A stretch of DNA of 64,000 nucleotides from NCBI RefSeq assembly GCF_019218265.1, contig NZ_JAHUZE010000001.1, positions 496,001 to 560,000 on the forward strand. Direction: 5' to 3'. The translations under genes and the position numbers were made by a program. Source of the DNA: Maritimibacter dapengensis. GTDB taxonomy: Bacteria; Pseudomonadota; Alphaproteobacteria; Rhodobacterales; Rhodobacteraceae. Shown here piece by piece: positions 19,272 through 27,420 of the stretch. Under the pieces are notes generated by a model. The model did no database searches and was not told the origin of the DNA. It saw nothing but the letters and a program-made list of their open reading frames with translations. Each line of letters opens with the position of its first letter. The stretch's first letter is position 1.

Positions 19272-19576
19272 GCGAAGCGCCCTCGCAACCCGGATTCCGT
19301 CGCCATGGCATGGGCGAGCGTGATGGCGCGGCAGAACTCCTTGGTTTCGAGCACGTACGCCACCTCGCTCCCCTTGCGCTTCCGCTTAACGAGGCCGCTC
19401 CGCTCCATGTCCCGGACATGGTGGATCAGTGACGCGTCGCAAAGGCCGGATGCCGTCTGCAGGGTGCGGTAGGTGGCGCCGTTGTCCGGGTCTTCGGCAA
19501 GCAGTCGAAAAATCCGGGACCGACGCGGATGTGACAGGGCTCGGAAATTTGTGGCGAGGCGGTCGTCGATAGACAT
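19268..19576 (-). CDS. ArsR-family helix-turn-helix regulator
   Basis: A 102-residue winged-helix protein. Seen: the ArsR opening NFRALSHPRRSRIFRLLAED, a recognition helix in CDASLIHHVRDMERSGLV, and the wing KRKGSEVAYVLE. The metal-site CVC motif of ArsR/SmtB is absent, so it is probably not a classic metal sensor. It is divergent from deoC, separated by 331 bp containing a 40-bp palindrome, so self-regulation or deoC regulation is possible. It overlaps the polA stop by four bases. Confidence 0.88.
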   Translation of the reverse strand: MSIDDRLATNFRALSHPRRSRIFRLLAEDPDNGATYRTLQTASGLCDASLIHHVRDMERSGLVKRKRKGSEVAYVLETKEFCRAITLAHAMATESGLRGRFA

Positions 19577-19907
19577 GAGTTTCTCCCGTTTTTGGTTTCC
19601 ATTCGTGATGACGGTAACGGCGAAGTCTTATGGTCGGGTTAATGTCTTCGTTAACATGGTTGGGGTTTCTGTATGTGAATCAGGGACCTAAGGATTCCGG
19701 GATTCTAGAATTCTAGAATCCCGGAATCCTCGGATCGAAAGCCAGACGACGCGGTTTGTCGTTCCGGTCAATGCTCTCATCGGATCCAACACACGAAGCC
19801 GGTTCTCCATTTGCCGACGTTCGCGGTTCAAAATTTGACCAAACGGAAAATATTGCCTTGCCTATCGGCTCATGCGAGGGTCGGACAAACCCTTCGCGGA
19901 GTCTTTC
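19577..19907. other. 331-bp intergenic region between arsR-type gene and deoC
   Basis: The only gene-free stretch above 300 bp. It holds the 40-bp perfect palindrome at 19691-19730, a further GANTC site at 19677-19681, a GTTAA...TTAAC inverted repeat at 19638-19655, and an AT-rich TCAAA-A-TTTGA repeat at 19828-19838 followed by an A-rich stretch. No open frame here shows protein-like composition. It probably carries both divergent promoters, but I cannot place -35/-10 boxes reliably. Confidence 0.6.
19691..19730. repeat. perfect 40-bp palindrome with four GANTC sites
   Basis: Each 20-bp half is the exact reverse complement of the other, centred between 19710 and 19711. The same 40 bases also read as five tandem 8-mers of the form RGRATYCY: AGGATTCC, GGGATTCT, AGAATTCT, AGAATCCC, GGAATCCT. 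It contains four GANTC sites (19693, 19701, 19716, 19724), with a fifth outside at 19677. There is no unpaired loop and no T-run, so it does not look like a terminator. A regulator-binding or methylation-controlled site is the likelier reading. Confidence 0.9.
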
Positions 19908-20897
19908 ATGCAACTCGATAAGGCGACAACCACTAGCCATCTCCCAGAGGTGGTCGAGCCGCGCAACCCGGGCCTCGACCTCGATATGAACTGGGTTCGC
20001 AGCGCACAAGCGAACACATCGGCAATCGAGCGTCGTGCTGGCACGATCGGCACGCGGCGGACCGTGAAAAAGGAGTATCAGGCGGCCTGGTTGCTCAAGG
20101 CGATTACGATGATCGACCTGACGACCTTGTCGGGAGACGACACCGAGAACCGTGTGCGGCGGCTGTGCGCCAAGGCCGCGCACCCCGTGCGCCACGACCT
20201 GCTCGAAGCACTGGGGGTTGATGCCATCACGACCGGCGCGGTCTGTGTCTATCACGACATGATCGCCGCCGCTGTCGACGCGCTGGACGGCACCGGCATT
20301 CCGGTGGCCGCTGTTTCGACGGGGTTTCCGGGGGGGCTCTCGCCCTATCACCTTCGCGTGGCGGAGATCGGTGAAAGCGTGAAGGCCGGTGCGCGGGAAG
20401 TCGACATCGTGATCTCACGGCGCCATGTGCTGACAGGAAATTGGCAGGCGCTATACGACGAGATGCGCGAATTTCGCGAGGCCTGCGGCGAGGCGCATGT
20501 GAAGGCGATCCTCGCCACCGGCGAACTCGGCACCCTGCGCAACGTGGCACGGGCGAGCGTCGTCTGCATGATGGCGGGGGCCGATTTCATCAAGACGTCG
20601 ACCGGCAAAGAAAGCGTGAACGCCACGCTTCCCGTCAGCCTTGTGATGATGCGGGCGATCCGGGATTACCACGCGCGCACCGGGTTTCGCGTCGGCTACA
20701 AACCGGCGGGCGGGATTTCCAAAGCGAAGGATGCTTTGACCTATCTCGCCTTGGTGAAAGAGGAGTTGGGCGACGACTGGCTCAGCCCGCATCTGTTCCG
20801 GTTCGGGGCCTCGTCGCTTCTGGGCGATATCGAACGACAGCTCGAACATCACGTCACCGGGCATTATTCGGCGGGCTACCGTCATGGGATGGGGTGA
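19908..20897 (+). CDS. deoC: deoxyribose-phosphate aldolase
   Basis: Cleaves 2-deoxyribose 5-phosphate to acetaldehyde and glyceraldehyde 3-phosphate by a Schiff base. The 329 residues start at ATG 19908 (the upstream ATG 19872 is less likely; GCGGAG lies seven bases before 19908). Seen: MIDLTTLSGDDT, the Schiff-base lysine in ADFIKTSTGK, and the proton-relay lysine in VGYKPAGGISK. It is about 70 residues longer at the N-terminus than E. coli DeoC, nearer to the eukaryotic form. The ALDH16-type gene starts three bases after the stop, so the acetaldehyde made here may be oxidised by its neighbour. Confidence 0.93.
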   Translation: MQLDKATTTSHLPEVVEPRNPGLDLDMNWVRSAQANTSAIERRAGTIGTRRTVKKEYQAAWLLKAITMIDLTTLSGDDTENRVRRLCAKAAHPVRHDLLEALGVDAITTGAVCVYHDMIAAAVDALDGTGIPVAAVSTGFPGGLSPYHLRVAEIGESVKAGAREVDIVISRRHVLTGNWQALYDEMREFREACGEAHVKAILATGELGTLRNVARASVVCMMAGADFIKTSTGKESVNATLPVSLVMMRAIRDYHARTGFRVGYKPAGGISKAKDALTYLALVKEELGDDWLSPHLFRFGASSLLGDIERQLEHHVTGHYSAGYRHGMG

Positions 20898-20900
20898 GGC

Positions 20901-23252
20901 ATGACCATCAAGGAAATCTTCGAGACCATGGATTACGGGACCGCCCCGGAAAGTGCCAAGGAAGCCGAGGCCTGGCTGGATCGCCACGACCGCGCCTTCG
21001 GGCTTTTCATCGGGGGCAGTTGGACCAAGCCCAACGAGACTTTTGCGACGAAGAACCCCGCAACCGGTGAAGAACTGGCGCAGGTCACGCAGGCCGGGGG
21101 CGATGATGTCGACGCGGCCGTGCGCGCAGCCCGCAAGGCGCAGCCCGGGTGGGCGAAACTCTCGGGCCATGCCCGCGCCCGTGTGCTCTATGCCATCGCG
21201 CGGCTCATACAGAAGCATTCCCGCCTGTTCTCGGTTCTCGAGACCATGGACAACGGCAAGCCCATCCGCGAAAGCCGCGATATCGACATACCGTTGGTCG
21301 CGCGGCACTTCTATTATCATGCGGGCATGGCGCAGCTTCAGGATCGCGAACTGGCGGACCGTGAGGCGCTGGGCGTCGCGGGCCAGATCATCCCGTGGAA
21401 TTTTCCGCTTCTGATGCTGGCCTGGAAAGTCGCGCCAGCTATCGCCATGGGCAACACGGTCGTCCTGAAGCCCGCCGAATACACCTCGCTGACCGCGCTT
21501 CTGTTCGCGGAGATCTGCGACGAAGCGGGGGTGCCGCCCGGTGTCGTGAATATCGTGACCGGCGACGGTGAGGTTGGGTCGGCGATCACCGCGCATGAAG
21601 GCATCGACAAGATCGCCTTCACCGGCTCGACAGAGGTGGGCCGGATCATCCGAAAGGCGACGGCGGGAACAGGCAAGAGCCTGACGCTCGAGCTGGGCGG
21701 CAAGTCGCCCTATATCGTTTTCGACGATGCCGATATCGACAGCGCGATCGAAGGTCTTGTGGATGCGATCTGGTTCAACCAGGGGCAGGTCTGTTGTGCC
21801 GGTTCACGGCTTCTGGTGCACGAACCCATCGCCGATGTCTTTTACGACAAACTCAAGGCGCGGATGGACAAGCTCCGGGTGGGCGACCCGCTCGACAAAT
21901 CCATCGACGTGGGCGCGCTGGTCGATCCCGTTCAGCTCGATACCGTGTCGTCCATGGTGGCGAGCGGCGGAGGCGAGGGCGAGGTCTATCAATCCCCTGC
22001 AAAGCTTCCCAACGCAGGCTGTTACTATCCGCCAACACTCATCACCGGCATGCACCCGGCCGCGCGGTTGATGCAGGAAGAGATCTTCGGGCCGGTGCTC
22101 GTCTCCACCACCTTCCGCACGCCGGACGAGGCGGTGGCTTTGGCCAATGATACCCGCTACGGGCTCGCCGCAACGCTTTGGAGCGAGAACCTGAACCTCG
22201 CGCTCGACGTGGCGCCGAAACTCGCGGCGGGCGTGGTCTGGGTGAATGGCACCAATATGTTCGATGCGGCGGCGGGCTTCGGCGGCGTGCGCGAAAGCGG
22301 GTTCGGGCGCGAAGGCGGCTGGGAAGGCCTGCTGGCATACACGAAGCCCAAGGTGAAAGAGACCGCGCTCAAGCCTACCGCGGCTCATCCAACGCCGAAC
22401 AACGCCAAGGTGGATGCGCTCGACCGAACCGCCAAGCTGTATGTCGGCGGGAAGCAAGCGCGGCCCGACGGCGGCTATTCCGCGCCCGTCTGGTCGAAAG
22501 CCGGCAAGCTTCTGGGACATGCAAGCCTCGCCAACCGAAAAGACGTGCGAAACGCGGTCGAGGCGGCGGCGGGGGCAGCGTCATGGTCGAAGACCACCGG
22601 CCATCTGCGCGCGCAGATCCTGTATTACCTCGGAGAAAACCTGTCGGCCCGGTCCGACGAATTCGCAAGCCGGATCAATGACCTGACGGGCGGACGGTCC
22701 GGGGCGAAAGAGGTTGATCTCTCGATCGACCGGCTGTTCACCTACGCGGCCTGGGCTGACAAGTACGACAGCGCGGCGAAGCCCGTGCCGATGCGTGGCG
22801 TGGCTCTTGCCATGAACGAACCCGTGGGCGTGATCGGCGCATTCTGCCCGGACGAGCATCCGCTTCTGGGTTTCATCTCGCTCGTCGCACCGGCAATCGC
22901 GATGGGCAACCGCGTGGTCGCGGTCGCGTCGGAGCCTTACCCATTGGCGGCGACGGATTTCTACCAGGTTCTTGAAACTTCGGACGTGCCCGGTGGGGTC
23001 GTGAACATCCTCACCGGTTCGCACACGGAGCTGGCACCGACGCTGGCGGGACACTTGAACGTGGATGCGGTCTGGGCGCATTCCGGCGCCGACATATCGT
23101 CGCTTGTCGAGTACGAAAGCGCCGGGAACCTGAAGCGCACGTGGGTCAACAATGCCAAAACACTGGACTGGACCGGTCCAGATGGGGAAGGGCGTGAGTT
23201 CCTGGCCCAGTCCACCGAGGTCAAGACCGTATGGGTGCCCTACGGCGAGTGA
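20901..23252 (+). CDS. ALDH16-type aldehyde dehydrogenase (catalytic domain plus truncated second domain)
   Basis: 783 residues in two aldehyde-dehydrogenase units. The N-terminal unit (about 35-490) is complete: IPWNFPLLMLAWK with the oxyanion asparagine, ITGSTEVG-type NAD loop (AFTGSTEVGRII), LELGGKSP with the general-base glutamate, and FNQGQVCCAGSR with the nucleophile cysteine. The C-terminal unit (about 505-783) keeps the Rossmann part (EPVGVIGAFCPDEHPLLGF, AMGNRVVAVAS, GGVVNILTG) but has no catalytic lobe or cysteine. This is the ALDH16 architecture described from Loktanella, a Rhodobacteraceae genus; there the bacterial enzyme is active, unlike the human form. Three bases after deoC, so one operon. 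Substrate inferred to be acetaldehyde or a related aldehyde. Confidence 0.9.
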   Translation: MTIKEIFETMDYGTAPESAKEAEAWLDRHDRAFGLFIGGSWTKPNETFATKNPATGEELAQVTQAGGDDVDAAVRAARKAQPGWAKLSGHARARVLYAIARLIQKHSRLFSVLETMDNGKPIRESRDIDIPLVARHFYYHAGMAQLQDRELADREALGVAGQIIPWNFPLLMLAWKVAPAIAMGNTVVLKPAEYTSLTALLFAEICDEAGVPPGVVNIVTGDGEVGSAITAHEGIDKIAFTGSTEVGRIIRKATAGTGKSLTLELGGKSPYIVFDDADIDSAIEGLVDAIWFNQGQVCCAGSRLLVHEPIADVFYDKLKARMDKLRVGDPLDKSIDVGALVDPVQLDTVSSMVASGGGEGEVYQSPAKLPNAGCYYPPTLITGMHPAARLMQEEIFGPVLVSTTFRTPDEAVALANDTRYGLAATLWSENLNLALDVAPKLAAGVVWVNGTNMFDAAAGFGGVRESGFGREGGWEGLLAYTKPKVKETALKPTAAHPTPNNAKVDALDRTAKLYVGGKQARPDGGYSAPVWSKAGKLLGHASLANRKDVRNAVEAAAGAASWSKTTGHLRAQILYYLGENLSARSDEFASRINDLTGGRSGAKEVDLSIDRLFTYAAWADKYDSAAKPVPMRGVALAMNEPVGVIGAFCPDEHPLLGFISLVAPAIAMGNRVVAVASEPYPLAATDFYQVLETSDVPGGVVNILTGSHTELAPTLAGHLNVDAVWAHSGADISSLVEYESAGNLKRTWVNNAKTLDWTGPDGEGREFLAQSTEVKTVWVPYGE

Positions 23253-23255
23253 CGC

Positions 23256-23693
23256 CTAATCTGAGGCGCGATAATCCGCATGGCACGCACGGCAGGTCTT
23301 TCCGATCCGCCGCATCGCCGGACGCAGGTCGCCGACGCTCTCAATCTCGCCGACGAGACCGGAACTTACGGCTTGCAGCGCACCGGCCTTCTCTTGGAAA
23401 TCCTCGAAATCGGTCCAGATCTCCGGGAGGGCCCCGGATTTCGGGTCGGTGGACTCTGCGCTGAACAAGGTGGGGATGCGCTCGGCTTCCTGCGCGATGG
23501 TTTTCAGGGCCGCGTCGATACGCGACGCTTCGAAGTCAATCTCACCCTTCGCGGTGCCGCCGATCGTTTTCATTTCCTGTGCGATAGCGGACATGCCGTT
23601 CATGCGGGCAAGCACGTCCTCGTCTTCGACGCCGGTATGGGCGATTGCTGCGGTTCCAACCGTCGCGGCAAGCAAGATGATGCCTGTTTTCAT
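23256..23693 (-). CDS. cytochrome c' (class II cytochrome c)
   Basis: 145 residues: signal peptide MKTGIILLAATVGTAAIAHT, then a four-helix-bundle-type sequence and a C-terminal haem site KTCRACHADYR, the CxxCH position diagnostic for cytochrome c'. Such proteins bind nitric oxide and related gases in the periplasm. The start is ATG 23693; the long upstream extension overlaps a hairpin and is not protein-like. It lies 59 bp downstream of the other cytochrome gene on the same strand and converges with the ALDH16 gene (3 bp apart). Confidence 0.93.
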   Translation of the reverse strand: MKTGIILLAATVGTAAIAHTGVEDEDVLARMNGMSAIAQEMKTIGGTAKGEIDFEASRIDAALKTIAQEAERIPTLFSAESTDPKSGALPEIWTDFEDFQEKAGALQAVSSGLVGEIESVGDLRPAMRRIGKTCRACHADYRASD

Positions 23694-23718
23694 TTGATTG
23701 ATCCTTTGCGCCAGCGTG

Positions 23719-23745
23719 CGCCCACGCCCCGCCTTGGGGCGCGGG
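23719..23745 (-). terminator. GC-rich hairpin between the two cytochrome genes
   Basis: An inverted repeat, GCCC-A-CGCCCC against GGGGCG-C-GGGC, with one A/C mismatch and a five-base loop, sits between the cytochrome c stop and the cytochrome c' start. There is no strong T-run on either side, so it may be an mRNA-stability or partial attenuation element rather than a full terminator. Confidence 0.45.
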
Positions 23746-23752
23746 CTTGGTT

Positions 23753-24196
23753 TCAGTCGATGCCGTTGGCCTGTTGCAATTCGCGCACGTAGGTCGTGAT
23801 CGCGCTGACGTCGCCTTGGGTCAGACCCTCCTGCGGAGGCATGTCGCCAAACTTCCAATGATGTGCGGGTACGCCTCGTTGCACGGCGAGTTGAAAGGAC
23901 ATGTCGCCGTGGTGACCCGGCTCGTAGATTTTATGCACGAGCGGTGGGCCGGAGCCGTCGATGCCGGTGGCATTCTCGCCATGGCATGCCGCGCACACCG
24001 CGTCGAACGCCGTTTTCCCGATCTTTGCTTCCTGTGACAAACTGTCTGGCAAGGAGATCGAGACGAGTGCCGCGCCCTCGGCGGGGTCGGTTGAAGGGGC
24101 CACGGCAGTCTCGTCAGGGGTGCTGCCCCCGATGAAGAGATACGCCCCGCCGGCAAGGATGGCGGCGACAATGGCCAATAGAATTGTCTTGTTCAT
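23753..24196 (-). CDS. membrane-anchored or secreted class I cytochrome c
   Basis: 147 residues from ATG 24196. The N-terminus MNKTILLAIVAAILAGGAYLFIGG is a signal anchor or signal peptide, followed by a linker rich in acidic residues and alanine. A class I cytochrome domain follows with the haem site DAVCAACHGENATGIDG and a distal methionine likely in FGDMPPQEGLTQGDV. The DMPP and final helix (ISAITTYVREL-like) are typical of small electron-transfer cytochromes. Its neighbours are cytochrome c' downstream and a Cys/His-rich secreted protein upstream. Confidence 0.92.
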   Translation of the reverse strand: MNKTILLAIVAAILAGGAYLFIGGSTPDETAVAPSTDPAEGAALVSISLPDSLSQEAKIGKTAFDAVCAACHGENATGIDGSGPPLVHKIYEPGHHGDMSFQLAVQRGVPAHHWKFGDMPPQEGLTQGDVSAITTYVRELQQANGID

Positions 24197-24252
24197 GTGT
24201 TCCTCGATGTCGTGTTCATCCTGACCGCGCCGGGCGCGGCCGCGAAGTGACA

Positions 24253-24570
24253 TCAGGATCGGGGCGGGGGTGGTGTCACCGACAGCCTGCGCGAGGCATG
24301 GTGTTCTATGCTCGTCGTTTGCGGCGCGCGCACCGCGTCGTCGGGTGGTGGGAGCGGGGCGCGTGCATCGGGCAAGGTCACGATCAGGCATCCGGGCATC
24401 AGGTCACAACCCGCGCCGGTATCGGTGACGCCGTGACCAAGGACATCTGGGCACCCGTCGCAAAGGTGATGCATGTCAGGGCCATGGTCCGTCACACCGG
24501 GCAGCGCTGCGGCACCGGAGACGGCGAACAGGCTCAGGACGAGCGACAGGCAAAGGGCGACGAGACGCAT
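24253..24570 (-). CDS. small secreted Cys/His-rich protein of unknown function
   Basis: 105 residues with a signal peptide (MRLVALCLSLVLSLFAVSGAAA). The mature part has a compact HHLCDGCPDVLGH segment followed by CDLMPGC, so two CxxC-like pairs with histidines near them; the tail is proline-rich. This could bind a metal or haem, but I recognise no family. It is the first gene of a three-gene strand with cytochrome c and cytochrome c', 56 bp upstream of the former, so a shared role is plausible. Confidence 0.65.
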   Translation of the reverse strand: MRLVALCLSLVLSLFAVSGAAALPGVTDHGPDMHHLCDGCPDVLGHGVTDTGAGCDLMPGCLIVTLPDARAPLPPPDDAVRAPQTTSIEHHASRRLSVTPPPPRS

Positions 24571-24681
24571 CGAGTCGGATCCAATTGGTGGTCGGTTTTC
24601 GATCGACGGGTACCCTATAGGACTGCGCGGGAGGTATCAATCGGCCTGACTTGCACATGGCGTCGCAGCCCCTCGGGACCG

Positions 24682-25671
24682 TCAGAGCGCGATGCCGTTG
24701 TCGCGGAACAGTACCTTGAGGTCGGCTTCGGGGCGGGGCCCAAGGTGCGTGATGACCTCACCAGCCGCAAGGGTTCCCATGCGACCGCAGGTTTCGAGGT
24801 CGCGGCCGGTGGCGTAGCCGTAGAGGAAGCCAGCCGCGAACTGGTCGCCCGCGCCGGTGGTGTCGACCGGGTCGATGCGCTTGACCGGCACCGTCGCCTC
24901 TTCGTCGCCGCGCACGAGCACGACGTCGGAGCCGGAACGGGTGCAGACGACCATGCCGCATTCTTGCGACGCCTGTTCCAGTGCCGCCGAGAGGTCGGTC
25001 TGGTAGAGGCTTTCCCATTCATGTTCGTTGCCAATCACGAAATCCATCTCGCGCACGAAGCGGCGAAAATCGTCGCGATGCCGTTCAACGCAGAACGGGT
25101 CGGAGAGCGACAGGCCGACCTTGCCGCCGGCCTCGTGGGTCAGTTTCGCCGCGCGGTCGAAGGCTGCCTTGCCCTTGTCCTTGTCATACAGGTAACCCTC
25201 TAGAAACATGACTTCGGTGTCGCGGGCGGTTTCTTCGTGCACGTCGTCGCCCGACAATTCCGCGCCTTCCCCGAGATAGGTGTTCATCGACCGCTCGCCG
25301 TCCGGCGTCACGAAGATCATCGAGCGCGAGGTTGGCGTCTTGGCACCCTTCACGGGCTCGTTAGTGAACACCGTCCCGTCTTCGGTCATTTCATGGGCAT
25401 AGAACCGCCCCAGCGCATCGTCTGCCACGCGGCCGATGAACCCGGTGGATAGGCCGAGATTGCCGAGGCCTGCCAGCGTATTGGCGACCGAGCCGCCCGG
25501 CGCCTGCCACCGATTGTCCATCGCGCCATAGAGGAGCTCACCCCGGTCTTTTTCGACAAGCTGCATGATGCCCTTCTCGATCCCCATGTTGGCGATGAAA
25601 TTGTCGTCGCACTGGGTGATGACATCGACGATGGCGTTGCCGATGCCGACGACTTGGAAGCGTTTGGTCAA
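24682..25671 (-). CDS. PfkB-family nucleoside/sugar kinase, probably adenosine kinase
   Basis: 329 residues. Seen: VVGIGNAIVDVITQCDD at the N-terminus, the PfkB loop QAPGGSVANTLAGLGNLG, and the C-terminal catalytic DPVDTTGAGDQFAAGFLYG with the base aspartate. The IDPVDTTGAGD form and length fit the group usually named adenosine kinase in alphaproteobacteria; ribokinase-like substrates are possible. It starts with TTG at 25671, preceded by GAGGAG, and this TTG overlaps the nth stop as TTGA. No ATG start would keep the N-terminal strand. Confidence 0.87.
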   Translation of the reverse strand: MTKRFQVVGIGNAIVDVITQCDDNFIANMGIEKGIMQLVEKDRGELLYGAMDNRWQAPGGSVANTLAGLGNLGLSTGFIGRVADDALGRFYAHEMTEDGTVFTNEPVKGAKTPTSRSMIFVTPDGERSMNTYLGEGAELSGDDVHEETARDTEVMFLEGYLYDKDKGKAAFDRAAKLTHEAGGKVGLSLSDPFCVERHRDDFRRFVREMDFVIGNEHEWESLYQTDLSAALEQASQECGMVVCTRSGSDVVLVRGDEEATVPVKRIDPVDTTGAGDQFAAGFLYGYATGRDLETCGRMGTLAAGEVITHLGPRPEADLKVLFRDNGIAL

Positions 25672-26312
25672 AGGTTCTTCTCCTCGAATTGGCAGAGGTC
25701 TCGGATGAGGCAGGCGGCGCATTGCGGTTTGCGCGCCTTGCAGGTGTAGCGGCCATGCAGGATGAGCCAGTGATGGGCGTGAAGCTGGTAATCGGCGGGG
25801 ACGTTGTCCTCGATCGCGCGCTCGACGGCGACCACGTCCTTGCCCGGACATATGCCTGTGCGATTGCCGACGCGGAAGATATGCGTGTCCACGGCCTGTG
25901 CGGGGTAGCGCCACCACATGTTGAGGACCACGTTCGCGGTCTTGCGCCCCACACCGGGTAGCGATTGGAGCGCGGCGCGACTGTTGGGCACCTCGCCGCC
26001 ATAGGTATCGACGAGGATGCGTGACAGCTTGATGACGTTCTTGGCCTTCTGGCGGAAAAGCCCGATGGTCTTGATGTATTCCGTCAGGCCCTCTTCCCCG
26101 AGGGCGAGCATCTTGTCCGGCGTGTCTGCGACGCGAAACAGCTCTTTCGTCGCTTTGTTTACGCCCGCATCCGTGGCCTGCGCCGACAACGCGACCGCCA
26201 CGACCAGCGTGTATGCATTCACGTGATCGAGTTCGCCTTTCGGTTCGGCTTCGGCCTCGTGGAACCGCCGGAACACCTCGCGGATCGTGTTGTAATCCAT
26301 CTGCTTCGCCAT
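25668..26312 (-). CDS. nth: endonuclease III
   Basis: DNA glycosylase/AP lyase for oxidised pyrimidines. 214 residues from ATG 26312 (MAKQMDYNTI). Seen: LSAQATDAGVNKATKELF, the helix-hairpin-helix LPGVGRKTANVVLN with the catalytic lysine, the aspartate in AVDTHIFRVGNRTG, and the C-terminal 4Fe-4S site CKARKPQCAACLIRDLC (C-x6-C-x2-C-x5-C). Its TGA overlaps the kinase TTG start. It is divergent, 134 bp away, from an Ada-like repair gene. Confidence 0.96.
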   Translation of the reverse strand: MAKQMDYNTIREVFRRFHEAEAEPKGELDHVNAYTLVVAVALSAQATDAGVNKATKELFRVADTPDKMLALGEEGLTEYIKTIGLFRQKAKNVIKLSRILVDTYGGEVPNSRAALQSLPGVGRKTANVVLNMWWRYPAQAVDTHIFRVGNRTGICPGKDVVAVERAIEDNVPADYQLHAHHWLILHGRYTCKARKPQCAACLIRDLCQFEEKNL

Positions 26313-26446
26313 GGACGTCGGTATCGGCGGTTTCGCGGGGCAGGGCAAGGGTGGGGACGCATGTTCTGCGACAGGCGCGATTTGCGCAGGAAACGGGTCG
26401 CGTGTGGACGGGCTTGGGCCTATCTTCGGATCAAAGGAGTGACGCC

Positions 26447-27307
26447 ATGAACGTGCCGAGCATCGACCGCATAGACAGCCCCGAGGGGCATTACCATTAC
26501 CAGGTGATCCGCCGTGCGATCGACGCAATCGACGCGGCCGGGGGCGAGACGTTGCCGCTCGACCGATTGGCCGAGGAAGTCGGTTTGAGTCCCGCGCATC
26601 TGCAACGGCTGTTCTCGAAATGGGCCGGGGTGAGCCCGAAACGCTACCAGCAATTCCTGACACTGGATCACGCGCGTGCCTTGCTCAGGGATCGGTTCAC
26701 GACGCTCGAAACGGCGAACACGCTGGGGCTGTCTGGCACCGGGCGTCTGCATGATCTTTTTCTGACATGGGAAGCGATGAGCCCTGGCGAGTACGCCAGG
26801 GGTGGTGAGGGGCTTACGATCCGCTGGGGGTGGTTCGACAGCCCATTCGACCTTGCCCTCGTCATGGCCACCGACAGGGGCATCTGCGGGCTGGCCTTCG
26901 CGGCGGAAACAGGCGCACAAGCCGCGATGACGGATATGATCGCGCGTTGGCCGGATGCGACATTCGTGGAAGATCCGATGAGCCTCTCGCAGGATGCGCT
27001 TGCCGTTTTCGAACAATCGGGTGAGGCGCGGCTTCACATGATCGGTGCTCCGTTTCAGATCAAGGTCTGGGAGGCGCTGATGGCTATTCCAACCGGTCAC
27101 GTGACGACCTACTCCGAGATCGCGGGCGCGGTGGGCAAGCCGCGTGCCGTGCGGGCTGTCGGCACGGCGGTGGGCAGAAACCCCGTCAGCTGGCTCATCC
27201 CCTGCCATCGCGCTATGCGCAAGTCGGGCGGGCTTGGCGGCTACCATTGGGGTCTGCCGGTCAAGCGCGCGATGCTGGCGTATGAGGCCGCGACAACTGA
27301 GGGCTGA
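26447..27307 (+). CDS. AraC-type HTH plus methylated-DNA-protein cysteine methyltransferase (Ada-like, without N-Ada domain)
   Basis: 286 residues. An AraC-type helix-turn-helix comes first (about 20-105; DRLAEEVGLSPAHLQRLFSKWAGVSPKRY). A methyltransferase unit follows, with an RNase-H-like segment and the C-terminal active domain holding NPVSWLIPCHRAMRKSGG, where the cysteine takes the methyl group. The N-terminal zinc domain of E. coli Ada, which repairs phosphotriesters and triggers the response, is absent. ATG 26447 follows AAAGGAGTGAC, which fixes the start. Divergent from nth. Confidence 0.92.
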   Translation: MNVPSIDRIDSPEGHYHYQVIRRAIDAIDAAGGETLPLDRLAEEVGLSPAHLQRLFSKWAGVSPKRYQQFLTLDHARALLRDRFTTLETANTLGLSGTGRLHDLFLTWEAMSPGEYARGGEGLTIRWGWFDSPFDLALVMATDRGICGLAFAAETGAQAAMTDMIARWPDATFVEDPMSLSQDALAVFEQSGEARLHMIGAPFQIKVWEALMAIPTGHVTTYSEIAGAVGKPRAVRAVGTAVGRNPVSWLIPCHRAMRKSGGLGGYHWGLPVKRAMLAYEAATTEG

Positions 27308-27420
27308 GGTCCCGCCTCACGGCTGATTGCCGCCGACCTGCGCGGTCCACACCTTTCAGTCGCCGCCAAACTCCGTATGTTGGCGGGCGAAAGCTGGACC
27401 ATCTCTTCAAGGTAAATACC

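Noticed and set aside
19691-19730. Reading the 40-bp palindrome as a rho-independent terminator
   Set aside because: It lies in a divergent spacer after no gene end, lacks a T-run and has no loop.
20451-21596. 381-codon frame opposite deoC and ALDH16
   Set aside because: Crosses the deoC/ALDH junction in antisense; no domain seen.
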